Shown piece after piece: positions 27,792 through 35,396 of a DNA stretch of 62,805 bases; position 1 is the stretch's first letter, and each line of letters opens with the position of its first letter. The stretch lies in the NCBI GenBank assembly GCA_016795065.1, contig JAEUIU010000052.1, forward strand, positions 1 through 62,805, given 5' to 3'. This stretch comes from Phycisphaerae bacterium. GTDB lineage: Bacteria; Planctomycetota; Phycisphaerae; Phycisphaerales; SM1A02. The translations under genes were made by a program, and so were the position numbers. The notes under the pieces were generated by a model. The model did no database searches, was not told where the DNA came from, and saw only the letters and a list, made by a program, of their open reading frames with translations.

Positions 27792-29029
27792 GGGTCGCTC
27801 AAGCCTCCGGCGATCGCCGTGATGCGGATGCTGAGTTGCTCGTCAGGCTCCAGTCCGACGCGAGCCATGGACGCGCAGGTCAGGGCGAGATCCTCGGCCC
27901 GCGGTCGCGAATTCGGATTAGCAACGCCCTCTTCGACGGCCAGCCGATAGATTTCCATGGCTGCCGTTGCGCCGCTGATCTCAAAGACCGCCTCGGCCAA
28001 CGGCCGAAGGGCGTCGGCACGATCGATGTTGATCATGCGCTCGCGCTCGGCCCGGAAGAGCGCCAGAGCACCTTCCGCCGCCGACTTCGCCAGGTCCGTC
28101 TCCCCTGCCCGATGCCGCATCAGCGCCAACCGGGCGACGACCGGGATCCGATCCTCCGGAAGCCAGTCGGCACCGTTCATCAGGGCCTCTGCCCGGGTGA
28201 GAATTGACCTCGCCGTCATTTGATCCTGGTGGCGAAGGGCCGAGCCAGCCAACATCGAGAGGACATCGATGCGCACCGTGACGGGCACCTTTCCCCACGA
28301 AGACTCGATCGTCTGGTCCACCAGCTTTCGGTTGGCTTCGTCGGCGTACACCTCGTCGTAGAGGGCTGCGCAGGCGTACAGCGCAACCCGAATCTGGTCG
28401 AAGTTGCCCTTCTCGGCGATGGGACCGACCTCGGAGAGTCGGCGCTCGATCTCGGCCCGATCCAGGACCGCCTTGGCGCTCGATGCGATGGCTGGTGTCT
28501 TCGAATCCGCTTCCCTTGCCGAATCGTCCGCTGCTTTCGCCTTCGCCACGGCAAGAAGCGCAGAGGACCGGGCGATCTTCTCCTTCACCCGGTCCTTGCG
28601 CCAATCCTCCGCCGAATCGGCAACCGTCGCGGCGAGCGCGAGGTAGCGCTCGGCGTCAGCCACCATGCCGCGCCCCGCGCAGTGGGACGCGAGGTCGGCG
28701 TAGGCGGAGCCGCGTCGCCAGTTCTCGATCCGATCGACGTAGCGAGCGGCGAGATCCGGCCGATCAAGTTCGAGGCAGGTCACCACGACCGCCTCCTGAC
28801 AGCGCGAGCGGTCCTTGATGTGGGGAGCGACCGGAATGGCGCTGGCCACGGCAAAGGCCCGCTCAAGAAGCTCGATGCGGACCTGCGAGATCGCGGCCTG
28901 GGCGACCGGCTCGGGTCCTAACGTTTCGTTCATGCCGCCACGGGTCGCCTGGCACCCGAACGTCGCGGACGCGACGAGCAGAGCGGTAGCGCCGACGGAG
29001 AAGAAGATTCGGCGGGGTGTGCTGTCCAT
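27785..29029 (-). CDS. Putative lipoprotein with TPR-like helical repeats, unknown function
   Basis: 414 aa from ATG 29029 (MDSTPRRIFF); a TTG 36 nt upstream is less likely. The N terminus is a signal with a possible lipidated Cys26 (SATFGC, an imperfect lipobox). The rest is alpha-helical and Ala-rich, with repeating helical hairpins such as LDRPDLAARYVDRIENW, ARSILTRAEALMNGADW and AGETDLAKSAAEGALALF, consistent with degenerate TPR or pentatricopeptide-like repeats. It sits between the beta-helix exoprotein and its receptor and overlaps the receptor gene, so it is likely part of the same periplasmic or outer-membrane assembly. No known family is recognised. Confidence 0.7.
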   Translation of the reverse strand: MDSTPRRIFFSVGATALLVASATFGCQATRGGMNETLGPEPVAQAAISQVRIELLERAFAVASAIPVAPHIKDRSRCQEAVVVTCLELDRPDLAARYVDRIENWRRGSAYADLASHCAGRGMVADAERYLALAATVADSAEDWRKDRVKEKIARSSALLAVAKAKAADDSAREADSKTPAIASSAKAVLDRAEIERRLSEVGPIAEKGNFDQIRVALYACAALYDEVYADEANRKLVDQTIESSWGKVPVTVRIDVLSMLAGSALRHQDQMTARSILTRAEALMNGADWLPEDRIPVVARLALMRHRAGETDLAKSAAEGALALFRAERERMINIDRADALRPLAEAVFEISGATAAMEIYRLAVEEGVANPNSRPRAEDLALTCASMARVGLEPDEQLSIRITAIAGGLSDPW

Positions 29030-29089
29030 GGTCGATCCGTCGCGGTGCGGCGCCCGCAGCCGCAAGGCGGCGTGTGGGCGAGTCTGAGT

Positions 29090-29133
29090 CGGAGCCGATG
29101 GCGGGGGGCCACTCCCCCCGCCATCGGACTCCG
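29090..29133 (-). terminator. Very strong intra-operon hairpin without U-tract (attenuator or mRNA-stabiliser)
   Basis: A perfect 14-bp GC-rich stem (29095-29108 with 29114-29127, 5-nt loop) extends by five more pairs after a one-base bulge (29090-29094 with 29129-29133). It lies about 33 nt after the stop of the exoprotein gene and 61 nt before the lipoprotein start. The minus-strand RNA after it is not U-rich, so it is more likely a partial terminator or a 3'-end-protecting structure than a full terminator. Confidence 0.6.
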
Positions 29134-29165
29134 TTTCATGCGCGAGAGTCAGTCAGCACGTGCGG

Positions 29166-31097
29166 TCAGCACGCGCCCCATGCTCCGAGGAGAATCGCGA
29201 GGTCGGCCGCGTCAACGCCGCCGCTCGAGTTCAGATCGGAAGCGCCACCGCCGACGCCCCAAGCGCCAAGCAGAATGGCAAGGTCCGCGGCGTCCACGCC
29301 GCCGCTGTTGTTGAGGTCCGCCGGGCAGCTCGCCTCGCAGGCATCGCCAACGCCGTTGCCGTTGGAATCGGCCTGGTCGGGGTTGGACACCTGCTCGCAG
29401 TTGTCGCAGACGTCGCCGACGCCGTCGCCGTCGAAGTCCTCCTGGCCGGGGTTGAAGCCGTTGACGCAGTTGTCGGCGGCGTTCTCAACACCATCGCCGT
29501 CCGCATCGGCCACCACGAGGCAGCTCGCCCCGGGGTGAATGACGAAGCCGAACGCATCGGCGGCGGTCCAGCCGCAGATCCAGATCTTGTTGGTCGGGAA
29601 CGCACCGCGATACTGGGCTTGGGTGAAGAAGCCGTCGTTGGGGGCGGTGCCGACACTGAGGGCCGCATCGTTGTTCGGATCGGCCCGCGGGTCGATGCCG
29701 GTCACCGGCAGAACGGTCTTGCCGCCGGTCAGGCTCACCAGCGCGCCGCGGGTCAGGTCGCGAATCGGAAGGTCGGCCTCGGTCGGATCGTTGTCGCCGA
29801 CGCGGACGTTGTTGTTGGCCGCGTCAAGCACGCCGCGGGTGATCGCCTCGTCGTAGGCCGTGGCGAAGAGGTTGCGATAGAAGACGCTGTCCTTGATCTC
29901 GTTCAGCTTGCCGTCGACCTGCGAGGTGTAGAAGGCGGCCGGGTTGCGGGGGGCATTCACGGAGGAGTAGACGTTGTAGTTCGTCGTCCACGTGTTGGCC
30001 CACGAGAGGGTGCCGTTGTTACCGTAGCCAGCGCCGCCGTCACCGTCGACGTTGTCGAAGCCGACAAGGCGCTCGCCGAGATCCATGAAGATCGAGTTGC
30101 GGATCTGCATGCGGCAGTTGTCGCGCCAGGCCGTGCCGTGATCGCCGCCCGAGGCGAGCGGGTTGCCGACGACGGTCAGGTTGTAGAGGACACCCGTCGT
30201 GACCGGCTGCCAATCGGACTGCTCGGCACCGTCCATCTCGATCGCGTTGTCGCCAAGGCCCGAGCCCTGGGCGGCGTTGGCCGAATAGCCCTGGACGATG
30301 AGGCCGAACTGGGCCTTGCCGCGCCATCCCTGGTCAATGTCGAGGCTGTCGTCGCCGACGTTCCAGATGTTGAAGTACTTGAGGTTGACGGTGCCGCCCC
30401 AGATCTCGATGCCGTCATCGACGTTGTTCATGATGTCGATGTGGTCGATGTCGGTTTCGCGGCCGATGCCACCGAGCGAGAGGCCGTTGAGCTCGTTGTT
30501 CAGGCCGATGACCTTTCCGCCGTAGCGGAACGAGCAGTAGCGGACCGTGCCGCTGTCGTCGTCATCGTCGCCACCGCCGTAAAGCACGTTCGGGTCGCCG
30601 GGAGCCGCGGCGACAAGTCCTTCCATCGGGGCGATGTTGTTCGCGTTCGGTGTGGCCGAGTTGCCAGCGACCGCGTTCTCGGAGACGTAGCCGCGTCCCA
30701 TGATCGTGAGGTTGCCCCACTCGTTGGCGCCAACGCGCCACGTGCCGGTGGCCGGGTCGCCGCCAACCCAGGTGGCGACGTCGGCCTTGGAGGTGAAGAT
30801 GATCGGGTTTTCGGCGGTGCCGGAAGCGATGATCTTCGCGCCGCGGGTCACCGCGAGGCTGCCGCCGAGGTTCGTGGTTGAGGCGATGACCGTGCCGGCC
30901 TCGATGGTGAGCGTCGCACCGGGGAGGACGTAGATCTGCTTCTGGAGGTTGTAGGTGTTGTTCGCGGTCCAGGTGACCGAGCCGTTGATGTCGTTGTTGA
31001 CGAGGATCTCGGCACCGTTCGCGGCGCCGGCGACGATCGCCGAGCCGCAGAGGGAAATCAGGCTGGCGGCAAGCCGCACGGACGTGTTCCTTGACAT
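29166..31097 (-). CDS. Beta-helix-like exoprotein with thrombospondin type 3 and LGAWG repeats
   Basis: 643 aa from ATG 31097, preceded by AAGGAAGAGAG; the longer frame upstream has no signal peptide. A signal peptide (1-28) is followed by ILVNNDINGSVTW and IYVLPGATLTIEAGTVI, the opening of a family of large exported parallel beta-helix-like proteins. The middle carries an acidic loop (DDDDD, about 198-202) and many Asn/Gly turns. Residues about 525-590 are thrombospondin type 3-like calcium repeats (DADGDGVENAADNC, DFDGDGVGDVCDNC). The last 53 residues are two dockerin-like repeats ending LLGAWG. It is probably secreted or surface-held and calcium-stabilised. It is the first gene of the TonB-linked unit, which suggests it is the cargo or an assembly client. 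Confidence 0.85.
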   Translation of the reverse strand: MSRNTSVRLAASLISLCGSAIVAGAANGAEILVNNDINGSVTWTANNTYNLQKQIYVLPGATLTIEAGTVIASTTNLGGSLAVTRGAKIIASGTAENPIIFTSKADVATWVGGDPATGTWRVGANEWGNLTIMGRGYVSENAVAGNSATPNANNIAPMEGLVAAAPGDPNVLYGGGDDDDDSGTVRYCSFRYGGKVIGLNNELNGLSLGGIGRETDIDHIDIMNNVDDGIEIWGGTVNLKYFNIWNVGDDSLDIDQGWRGKAQFGLIVQGYSANAAQGSGLGDNAIEMDGAEQSDWQPVTTGVLYNLTVVGNPLASGGDHGTAWRDNCRMQIRNSIFMDLGERLVGFDNVDGDGGAGYGNNGTLSWANTWTTNYNVYSSVNAPRNPAAFYTSQVDGKLNEIKDSVFYRNLFATAYDEAITRGVLDAANNNVRVGDNDPTEADLPIRDLTRGALVSLTGGKTVLPVTGIDPRADPNNDAALSVGTAPNDGFFTQAQYRGAFPTNKIWICGWTAADAFGFVIHPGASCLVVADADGDGVENAADNCVNGFNPGQEDFDGDGVGDVCDNCEQVSNPDQADSNGNGVGDACEASCPADLNNSGGVDAADLAILLGAWGVGGGASDLNSSGGVDAADLAILLGAWGAC

Positions 31098-31461
31098 GGG
31101 ACTCTCTTCCTTTCTCGAAACCTCAGGGACGGGCGCTCCGACGCGCACTGCCCGGGCAAACACCGACGAGACCGACGAATCGCGCACTGACAGCGATGCG
31201 CCGGTCCGGCTCACGCAAGCCGCGACATCAACCCGGACAACCGTTGCCAGCAACCTACGCCACGCGCACGAGGGCCCGGTCAAGGACTCCTGTGCTCTCG
31301 GCCCAGACTCTGTTCAGGTCGTGTGGAGACACACGAACCTGACGGGCCGAACGCTATCCCCCAATTGTGTCGGTTGTGTTGCGGCTTCAAGAAGCATCGG
31401 TGTGCGCTGCACATTCGCCGGCGAATTGCTGTTCTGTGGCCCAACTCGACGGGGTATCTGC
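31098..31461. other. Intergenic region upstream of the TonB-linked operon
   Basis: 364 nt with no supportable gene. It is the leader and promoter region of the exoprotein gene (minus strand) and the downstream region of the PH-like gene. Apart from the inverted repeat at 31314-31342, I see no convincing -35/-10 pair. A minus-strand TTGACC at 31278-31283 lacks a good partner at 17 nt. Confidence 0.5.
31314..31342. repeat. Inverted repeat (12 bp, one bulge) upstream of the exoprotein/TonB operon
   Basis: TCAGGT-CGTGTG pairs with CACACG-A-ACCTGA around the loop GAGA. It is about 120 nt after the PH-like gene and 217 nt before the exoprotein start. No U-tract follows on the minus strand, so an operator or RNA structure is as likely as a terminator. 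Confidence 0.5.
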
Positions 31462-32031
31462 TTACCGTCTCGTGTACCGTTCGATCGCATCCGCAACGGT
31501 CCGCTGCACCTCGAAGGGATTCGCAACGTATTGCCACAACGCAATGAAGCTCGCCGCGCCGGCGGTCGCGAAGCAAAGCGTGCCGAGGAAGAAGACCCGC
31601 TCGCGCAGGCTCTGAAGCACCGCGGTCTGCTGCACGTTGCCGAGCGGGCACTCGAACACGCTGACCCGCACCACGCCCTTGCGCCGAATGATGCGCCGGT
31701 CGGTAAGGACATAGATCCGCGTGATCCACTCCAGCACCTGCCAGAGCAGGCGCACCGCGCCGCAGAGGATGCCCAAGGCGATGAACATGTGGTCCGAGCC
31801 AGGCAGCGCCGGAAAGCGGCGCTCGAGCCACGCGAAGAAGAAGGTCACCATCGCGATGCCCAGGAGCGATGAGACGGAAGCCAGCGGAACAAAGAGAAGG
31901 CTCGGCTTCAGGAGAAGAATCACTGTCTCGCCCGGTTGCAGCAGATGGGCGATGCCTGCCAGCTCTTCCTCAGCCGCCTCGACCGCGGGTGCGGACTGGG
32001 CGGCGCGCGGCTCCATCGTCGTGGGGCTCAC
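31462..32031 (-). CDS. Membrane protein with bacterial PH-like (bPH2/YdbT-type) domain
   Basis: 189 aa from the GTG at 32031, whose GTGA overlaps the hpt stop; ATG 32016 is an alternative. An N-terminal Ala/Glu-rich tail leads to LLQPGETVILLLKPSLLFV and two transmembrane helices (about 48-70 and 82-105). The PH-like segment follows: RIYVLTDRRIIRRKGVVRVSVFECPLGNVQQT, the hallmark of DUF304/bPH2 proteins. A final hydrophobic segment (about 145-165) is near the C terminus. Role unknown. It overlaps hpt, so the two are co-translated. Confidence 0.75.
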   Translation of the reverse strand: MSPTTMEPRAAQSAPAVEAAEEELAGIAHLLQPGETVILLLKPSLLFVPLASVSSLLGIAMVTFFFAWLERRFPALPGSDHMFIALGILCGAVRLLWQVLEWITRIYVLTDRRIIRRKGVVRVSVFECPLGNVQQTAVLQSLRERVFFLGTLCFATAGAASFIALWQYVANPFEVQRTVADAIERYTRR

Positions 32032-32600
32032 GCCGCGCCTCCGTCCAGCACGCCGAGCACTCCAACATAGGGCAGGTTGCGGTAGAAGCCGTCGTAGTCG
32101 AGTCCATAGCCGACCACGAACGCGTCTGGAATCTCGAAGCCGACGTAATCGCAGGTGACCTCGCGGACTCTGCGGCATTCCTTCCGCAGGAAAACGCAGG
32201 TTCTCACCGAGCGCGGGTGTCGCTTCAGGATTTCGTCCTGCAGAAGGCCCAGCGTCTGTCCCGAGTCGAGGATGTCATCGACGATGAGGACGTCGCGTCC
32301 CTCGAGGTCCTTGGGAAGGACGCCCACCAGAGCCGCCCCCTTGCTCACCGTCGAGTCGCCGGGATAGCTCGAGACGGTGACCACCTCGATGCGGATCTTG
32401 TGGGGCAGGTCGCGCACCAAGTCGGCCAGGAACATGAAGGCCCCGGTCAGCACGGGAACGATGACCAATCGGGCCCCACCGTCTGCCTCGTAGTCGCGTG
32501 AGACGGTCTCGGCGATCTCCCGCACGCGGCGCTGGATCGCCTCCGAGGTGATCAGCACCTTGGTGACGTCGTCATGGACGGAATGGGGTCGGGAGGTCAT
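32028..32600 (-). CDS. hpt: Hypoxanthine phosphoribosyltransferase
   Basis: 190 aa, normal for the family. The PRPP-binding loop DVLIVDDILDSGQTL (103-117) is intact. Other family features are IVPVLTGAFMFLADLVR near 47-63, the flexible-loop region SYPGDSTVSKG (78-88), and YVGFEIPDAFVVGYGLDYDG with the purine-contact Phe/Val and Asp near the C terminus. It salvages hypoxanthine (and often guanine) to the nucleotide with PRPP in the cytoplasm. It lies 30 nt after gatB and overlaps the PH-like gene. Confidence 0.93.
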   Translation of the reverse strand: MTSRPHSVHDDVTKVLITSEAIQRRVREIAETVSRDYEADGGARLVIVPVLTGAFMFLADLVRDLPHKIRIEVVTVSSYPGDSTVSKGAALVGVLPKDLEGRDVLIVDDILDSGQTLGLLQDEILKRHPRSVRTCVFLRKECRRVREVTCDYVGFEIPDAFVVGYGLDYDGFYRNLPYVGVLGVLDGGAA

Positions 32601-32630
32601 CGGCGTTCCTAACGTTTCGCGAGCGTGGTG

Positions 32631-34181
32631 TTAGCTTCGGCCGACCCTTTCGCGGAGCTTCTGCTGGACGCTCTTGGCGTCAACCTTGCCGCCGGAGAGC
32701 TTCATGACGTGACCGACCAGTCGCCCGATGGCCGCTTCCTTGCCGGCGGCGAGGTCAGCGGCCGCCTGCGGCTGAGCCTCGATCGCCGCGGCGCACCAGG
32801 CGTCGAGCTGACCCTCGTCGCGAACCTGGATCAGTCCAAGACGCTCGGCCGTCTCCCGCGCCCCGACCGACTGATCGGGACGCTCGGTGAGGGCGACGAG
32901 CAGCGGATCGACCTGCTGGGCCGCGATCTCGCCCTTCTCCTTGATGATCGCGATCTCCGAGACCTGACGAGCGCTCAGTCCCAACTCGTCGATGGCCCGA
33001 TTGAGCTCGTTGGCCCGCTTGGAGATGTTGTTGAGAAGGAGCTTGCCGATCGCGTACCCGGCGTCGGGCTCACTGGCGAAGCCGCCGGCGAGAACCGCCA
33101 GGCGCGTCGCCTCATCAAGGAGAAACGCCACATCGCGCTCCTCCACCAGCGACTGGGCGTCCTTCGGCGGAAGGTTGTAGTCCTCCATGTAACGACGCTT
33201 GCGCTGGATGGGCAGTTCGGGCAGCCCAGACCGGATCGACTCCAGCCACGACGAATCGACGACCACCGGCACCAGGTCGGGGTCGGGGAAGTAGCGGTAG
33301 TCGTGGGCGTCCTCCTTCTCGCGTTGGAGGACGGTGACCAGGTTGACGTCGTCCCAGCCGCGTGTGCTCTTCGCCCCGCGTCCCATCACCTTCCCCGTCT
33401 TCATCCACTCGTCGATCTGGCGGCGCTCCTCGAACTCGATCGCGCCCTTGACCGCCTTGAACGAGTTGAGGTTCTTGACCTCAACGATTGGCGTCGCGAT
33501 GTGGTGACCGTCGGAGGTCTCGATGATGACATTGACGTTGGGCTCAAACCGCATGTGCCCCTTTTGCATGATGCCCTCGGTCACGCCAAGGAAGCGGCAG
33601 ATGTTTCGAAGCTCGCGGGCGAAGGTGACGACGTCATCGGCCGAGTCGAAGTCCGGCGCGGTCACGATCTCGAGGAGGGGCGTACCGGCCCGATTGAGGT
33701 CGACAAGCGAGCCCGCGTAATGGCGACCGCCGGGAAGCTCGTGGCCGAGCTTGCCGGTGTCCTCCTCAAGATGGGCGCGGATGATCCCGATCCGCTTCGT
33801 CTCCTGGGCCGTCGGGATGTCGATCGCCCCGTCGCCGCAGAGAGGCAGGTCGTATTGCGAGATCTGGTAGCCCTTGGGCAGGTCGGGGTAGTAATAGTTC
33901 TTGCGGTCCCACTTCGAGTAGCGGGCGATGGAGCAGTTGAGGGCGAGGCCCACCATGATCGACATCTCGACCGCCCGGCGGTTCATGACTGGAAGGACCC
34001 CCGGAAGGGCCGCCACGACGGGGTCGACCAGCGAGTTCGGCTCGGCATCGAAGTTGGAGGGATGGGCCGCGTTGGCGACCCGCGTGAACATCTTCGTCCG
34101 CGTGGCCAGCTCGACGTGGATCTCGAGGCCGATTTTCAGTTGCGTTCGGACGATGGTGGCGTTGTGATGCGCGGCCGTCAT
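32631..34181 (-). CDS. gatB: Aspartyl/glutamyl-tRNA amidotransferase subunit B
   Basis: 516 aa from ATG 34181. The N-terminal LKIGLEIHVELATRTKMFT, then PVMNRRAVEMSIMVGLALNC and KNYYYPDLPKGYQISQYDLP, are diagnostic of the GatB kinase/transamidase core. The C-terminal about 150 residues are the helical YqeY-like tail (VGHVMKLSGGKVDAKSVQQ). GatB activates Asp- or Glu-tRNA mischarged on tRNA-Asn or tRNA-Gln and transfers ammonia supplied by GatA. gatA and gatC are not adjacent, so the complex is encoded at scattered loci. It leads the gatB-hpt-PH unit. Confidence 0.96.
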   Translation of the reverse strand: MTAAHHNATIVRTQLKIGLEIHVELATRTKMFTRVANAAHPSNFDAEPNSLVDPVVAALPGVLPVMNRRAVEMSIMVGLALNCSIARYSKWDRKNYYYPDLPKGYQISQYDLPLCGDGAIDIPTAQETKRIGIIRAHLEEDTGKLGHELPGGRHYAGSLVDLNRAGTPLLEIVTAPDFDSADDVVTFARELRNICRFLGVTEGIMQKGHMRFEPNVNVIIETSDGHHIATPIVEVKNLNSFKAVKGAIEFEERRQIDEWMKTGKVMGRGAKSTRGWDDVNLVTVLQREKEDAHDYRYFPDPDLVPVVVDSSWLESIRSGLPELPIQRKRRYMEDYNLPPKDAQSLVEERDVAFLLDEATRLAVLAGGFASEPDAGYAIGKLLLNNISKRANELNRAIDELGLSARQVSEIAIIKEKGEIAAQQVDPLLVALTERPDQSVGARETAERLGLIQVRDEGQLDAWCAAAIEAQPQAAADLAAGKEAAIGRLVGHVMKLSGGKVDAKSVQQKLRERVGRS

Positions 34182-34189
34182 GGGTCGCC

Positions 34190-34195
34190 AGTGTA
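34190..34195 (-). promoter_or_regulatory. Candidate -10 element, leaderless gatB promoter
   Basis: TACACT on the minus strand, 8 nt before the gatB ATG. That spacing would put the transcription start at or next to the start codon, and no Shine-Dalgarno is present. Confidence 0.45.
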
Positions 34196-34277
34196 AGAGC
34201 CCCACGCCTCCCGCGCTCTCATCGCTTGTCCCGGTCCATTGCCCATTCCGCTTGTCCCTTCTCCCGAAGGTCCGCAC

Positions 34278-35363
34278 ATGAAATCCGCCGCCATCGCCGC
34301 CTCACTTGTCATGACCGCATCCGTTGCCTCAGCCGAAGGCCTTTCCCTGCGGATTGACGGTCTCTTTCACGGCGTGAACAGGCCGATTCCCGCTGCGCTC
34401 GAGGGCGGCGGAAGTGATCAGACCTTCGAACTGCTGCTCTTGGATGCCAACGGCATCGAGCGGGGCCGGGCGGAAATCCCCGGCGGGGCGACCTTCAACC
34501 TGGCCGAGAGGCTTCCCGCGCTGAACGAGATACGCATTGCCCATTGGATCCAGCTATCGCGCGGCGGCGAGCCGATCGGCAGTCCATGGGTGGCCCAGCC
34601 GCTGATCAGCCGCCCGCCCTGCCGCACCGCCAAGGCACTTCGGCCTGACGGGAAGACCGAGTACACGCGCATCATCGGCTGGGGCGACCTCTTGCTCGAA
34701 GACACCGAGGAGTATCGCACCCTGAAGGCGGCGTGGCCGAAGCCCGATCCGATCGTCCCGAGCGGGCTTCGCGTCTATCCAGATCGCGATGTCCTGCTGC
34801 ACACCGACCATGGTGACATCCGAGTCGCCCTTGCCCCCAACGTCGCACCGAATACAGCCTGGAACTTCCGCGAGCTTGCGGCCAACGGCCTGTATGACGG
34901 CACGCCGTTCCATCGCATCGTGAAGTACGACCGCGAGGGACGCCCCTTCGTCATTCAGGGCGGCGACCCGACCGGCACGGGCGACGGCAGCCCCGGCTAC
35001 GACTTGCCGATGGAGCCGAGCGAACTGAAGCATGATTTCGGGGTGATCTCGATGGCCCGCAACGACGCTCCAGACACCGCGGGAAGCCAGTTCTTCTTCT
35101 GCCTCTCGCGCGAGGGAACGGCGCGACTCGACTGGCAATACTGCGCGTTCGGCTGGGCGGTCGAGGGCGCCGACGCGATCGCCACGATCGCCGACGCGGA
35201 GATCGCCGACCTAACAACTGGACGGCCCGCGACGCCGCCAATGGTCACGAAAGCGGAACTGGTTCCCGCCCCGCCGCGCGCGGTGGGCAAGGGACGACCG
35301 GATCGGCGCGTGACCACCACCTCGATCAGGCAACGCGACCTTCCCAAGCAACCCGACCGCTGA
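34278..35363 (+). CDS. Exported cyclophilin-type peptidyl-prolyl isomerase
   Basis: 361 aa from ATG 34278, where a clean signal peptide begins (MKSAAIAASLVMTASVASA). The first about 165 residues are a family-less N-terminal domain. The cyclophilin domain (about 175-325) has TAWNFRELAANGLYDGTPFH, FHRIV, FVIQGGDPTGTG and GSQFFFCLSREG, so the catalytic Arg and the Gln/Phe of the active site are present. A basic, disordered tail ends the protein. It probably speeds proline isomerisation during folding in the periplasm. It is divergent from gatB, with 96 nt between starts. Confidence 0.88.
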   Translation: MKSAAIAASLVMTASVASAEGLSLRIDGLFHGVNRPIPAALEGGGSDQTFELLLLDANGIERGRAEIPGGATFNLAERLPALNEIRIAHWIQLSRGGEPIGSPWVAQPLISRPPCRTAKALRPDGKTEYTRIIGWGDLLLEDTEEYRTLKAAWPKPDPIVPSGLRVYPDRDVLLHTDHGDIRVALAPNVAPNTAWNFRELAANGLYDGTPFHRIVKYDREGRPFVIQGGDPTGTGDGSPGYDLPMEPSELKHDFGVISMARNDAPDTAGSQFFFCLSREGTARLDWQYCAFGWAVEGADAIATIADAEIADLTTGRPATPPMVTKAELVPAPPRAVGKGRPDRRVTTTSIRQRDLPKQPDR

Positions 35364-35384
35364 TCGCATCCGACTGTTCGTGGC

Positions 35385-35390
35385 TAGACT
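35385..35390 (+). promoter_or_regulatory. Candidate -10 element, leaderless promoter of the LplT-like gene
   Basis: TAGACT ending 6 nt before the ATG at 35397, with no Shine-Dalgarno sequence. This is tighter than a normal 5' leader allows. Confidence 0.4.
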
Positions 35391-35396
35391 CCGCGG

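Noticed and set aside
29160..30881. Long plus-strand frame opposite the beta-helix exoprotein
   Set aside because: The composition is that of a shadow frame in high-GC DNA, with no domain. The minus-strand product has a signal peptide and calcium repeats.
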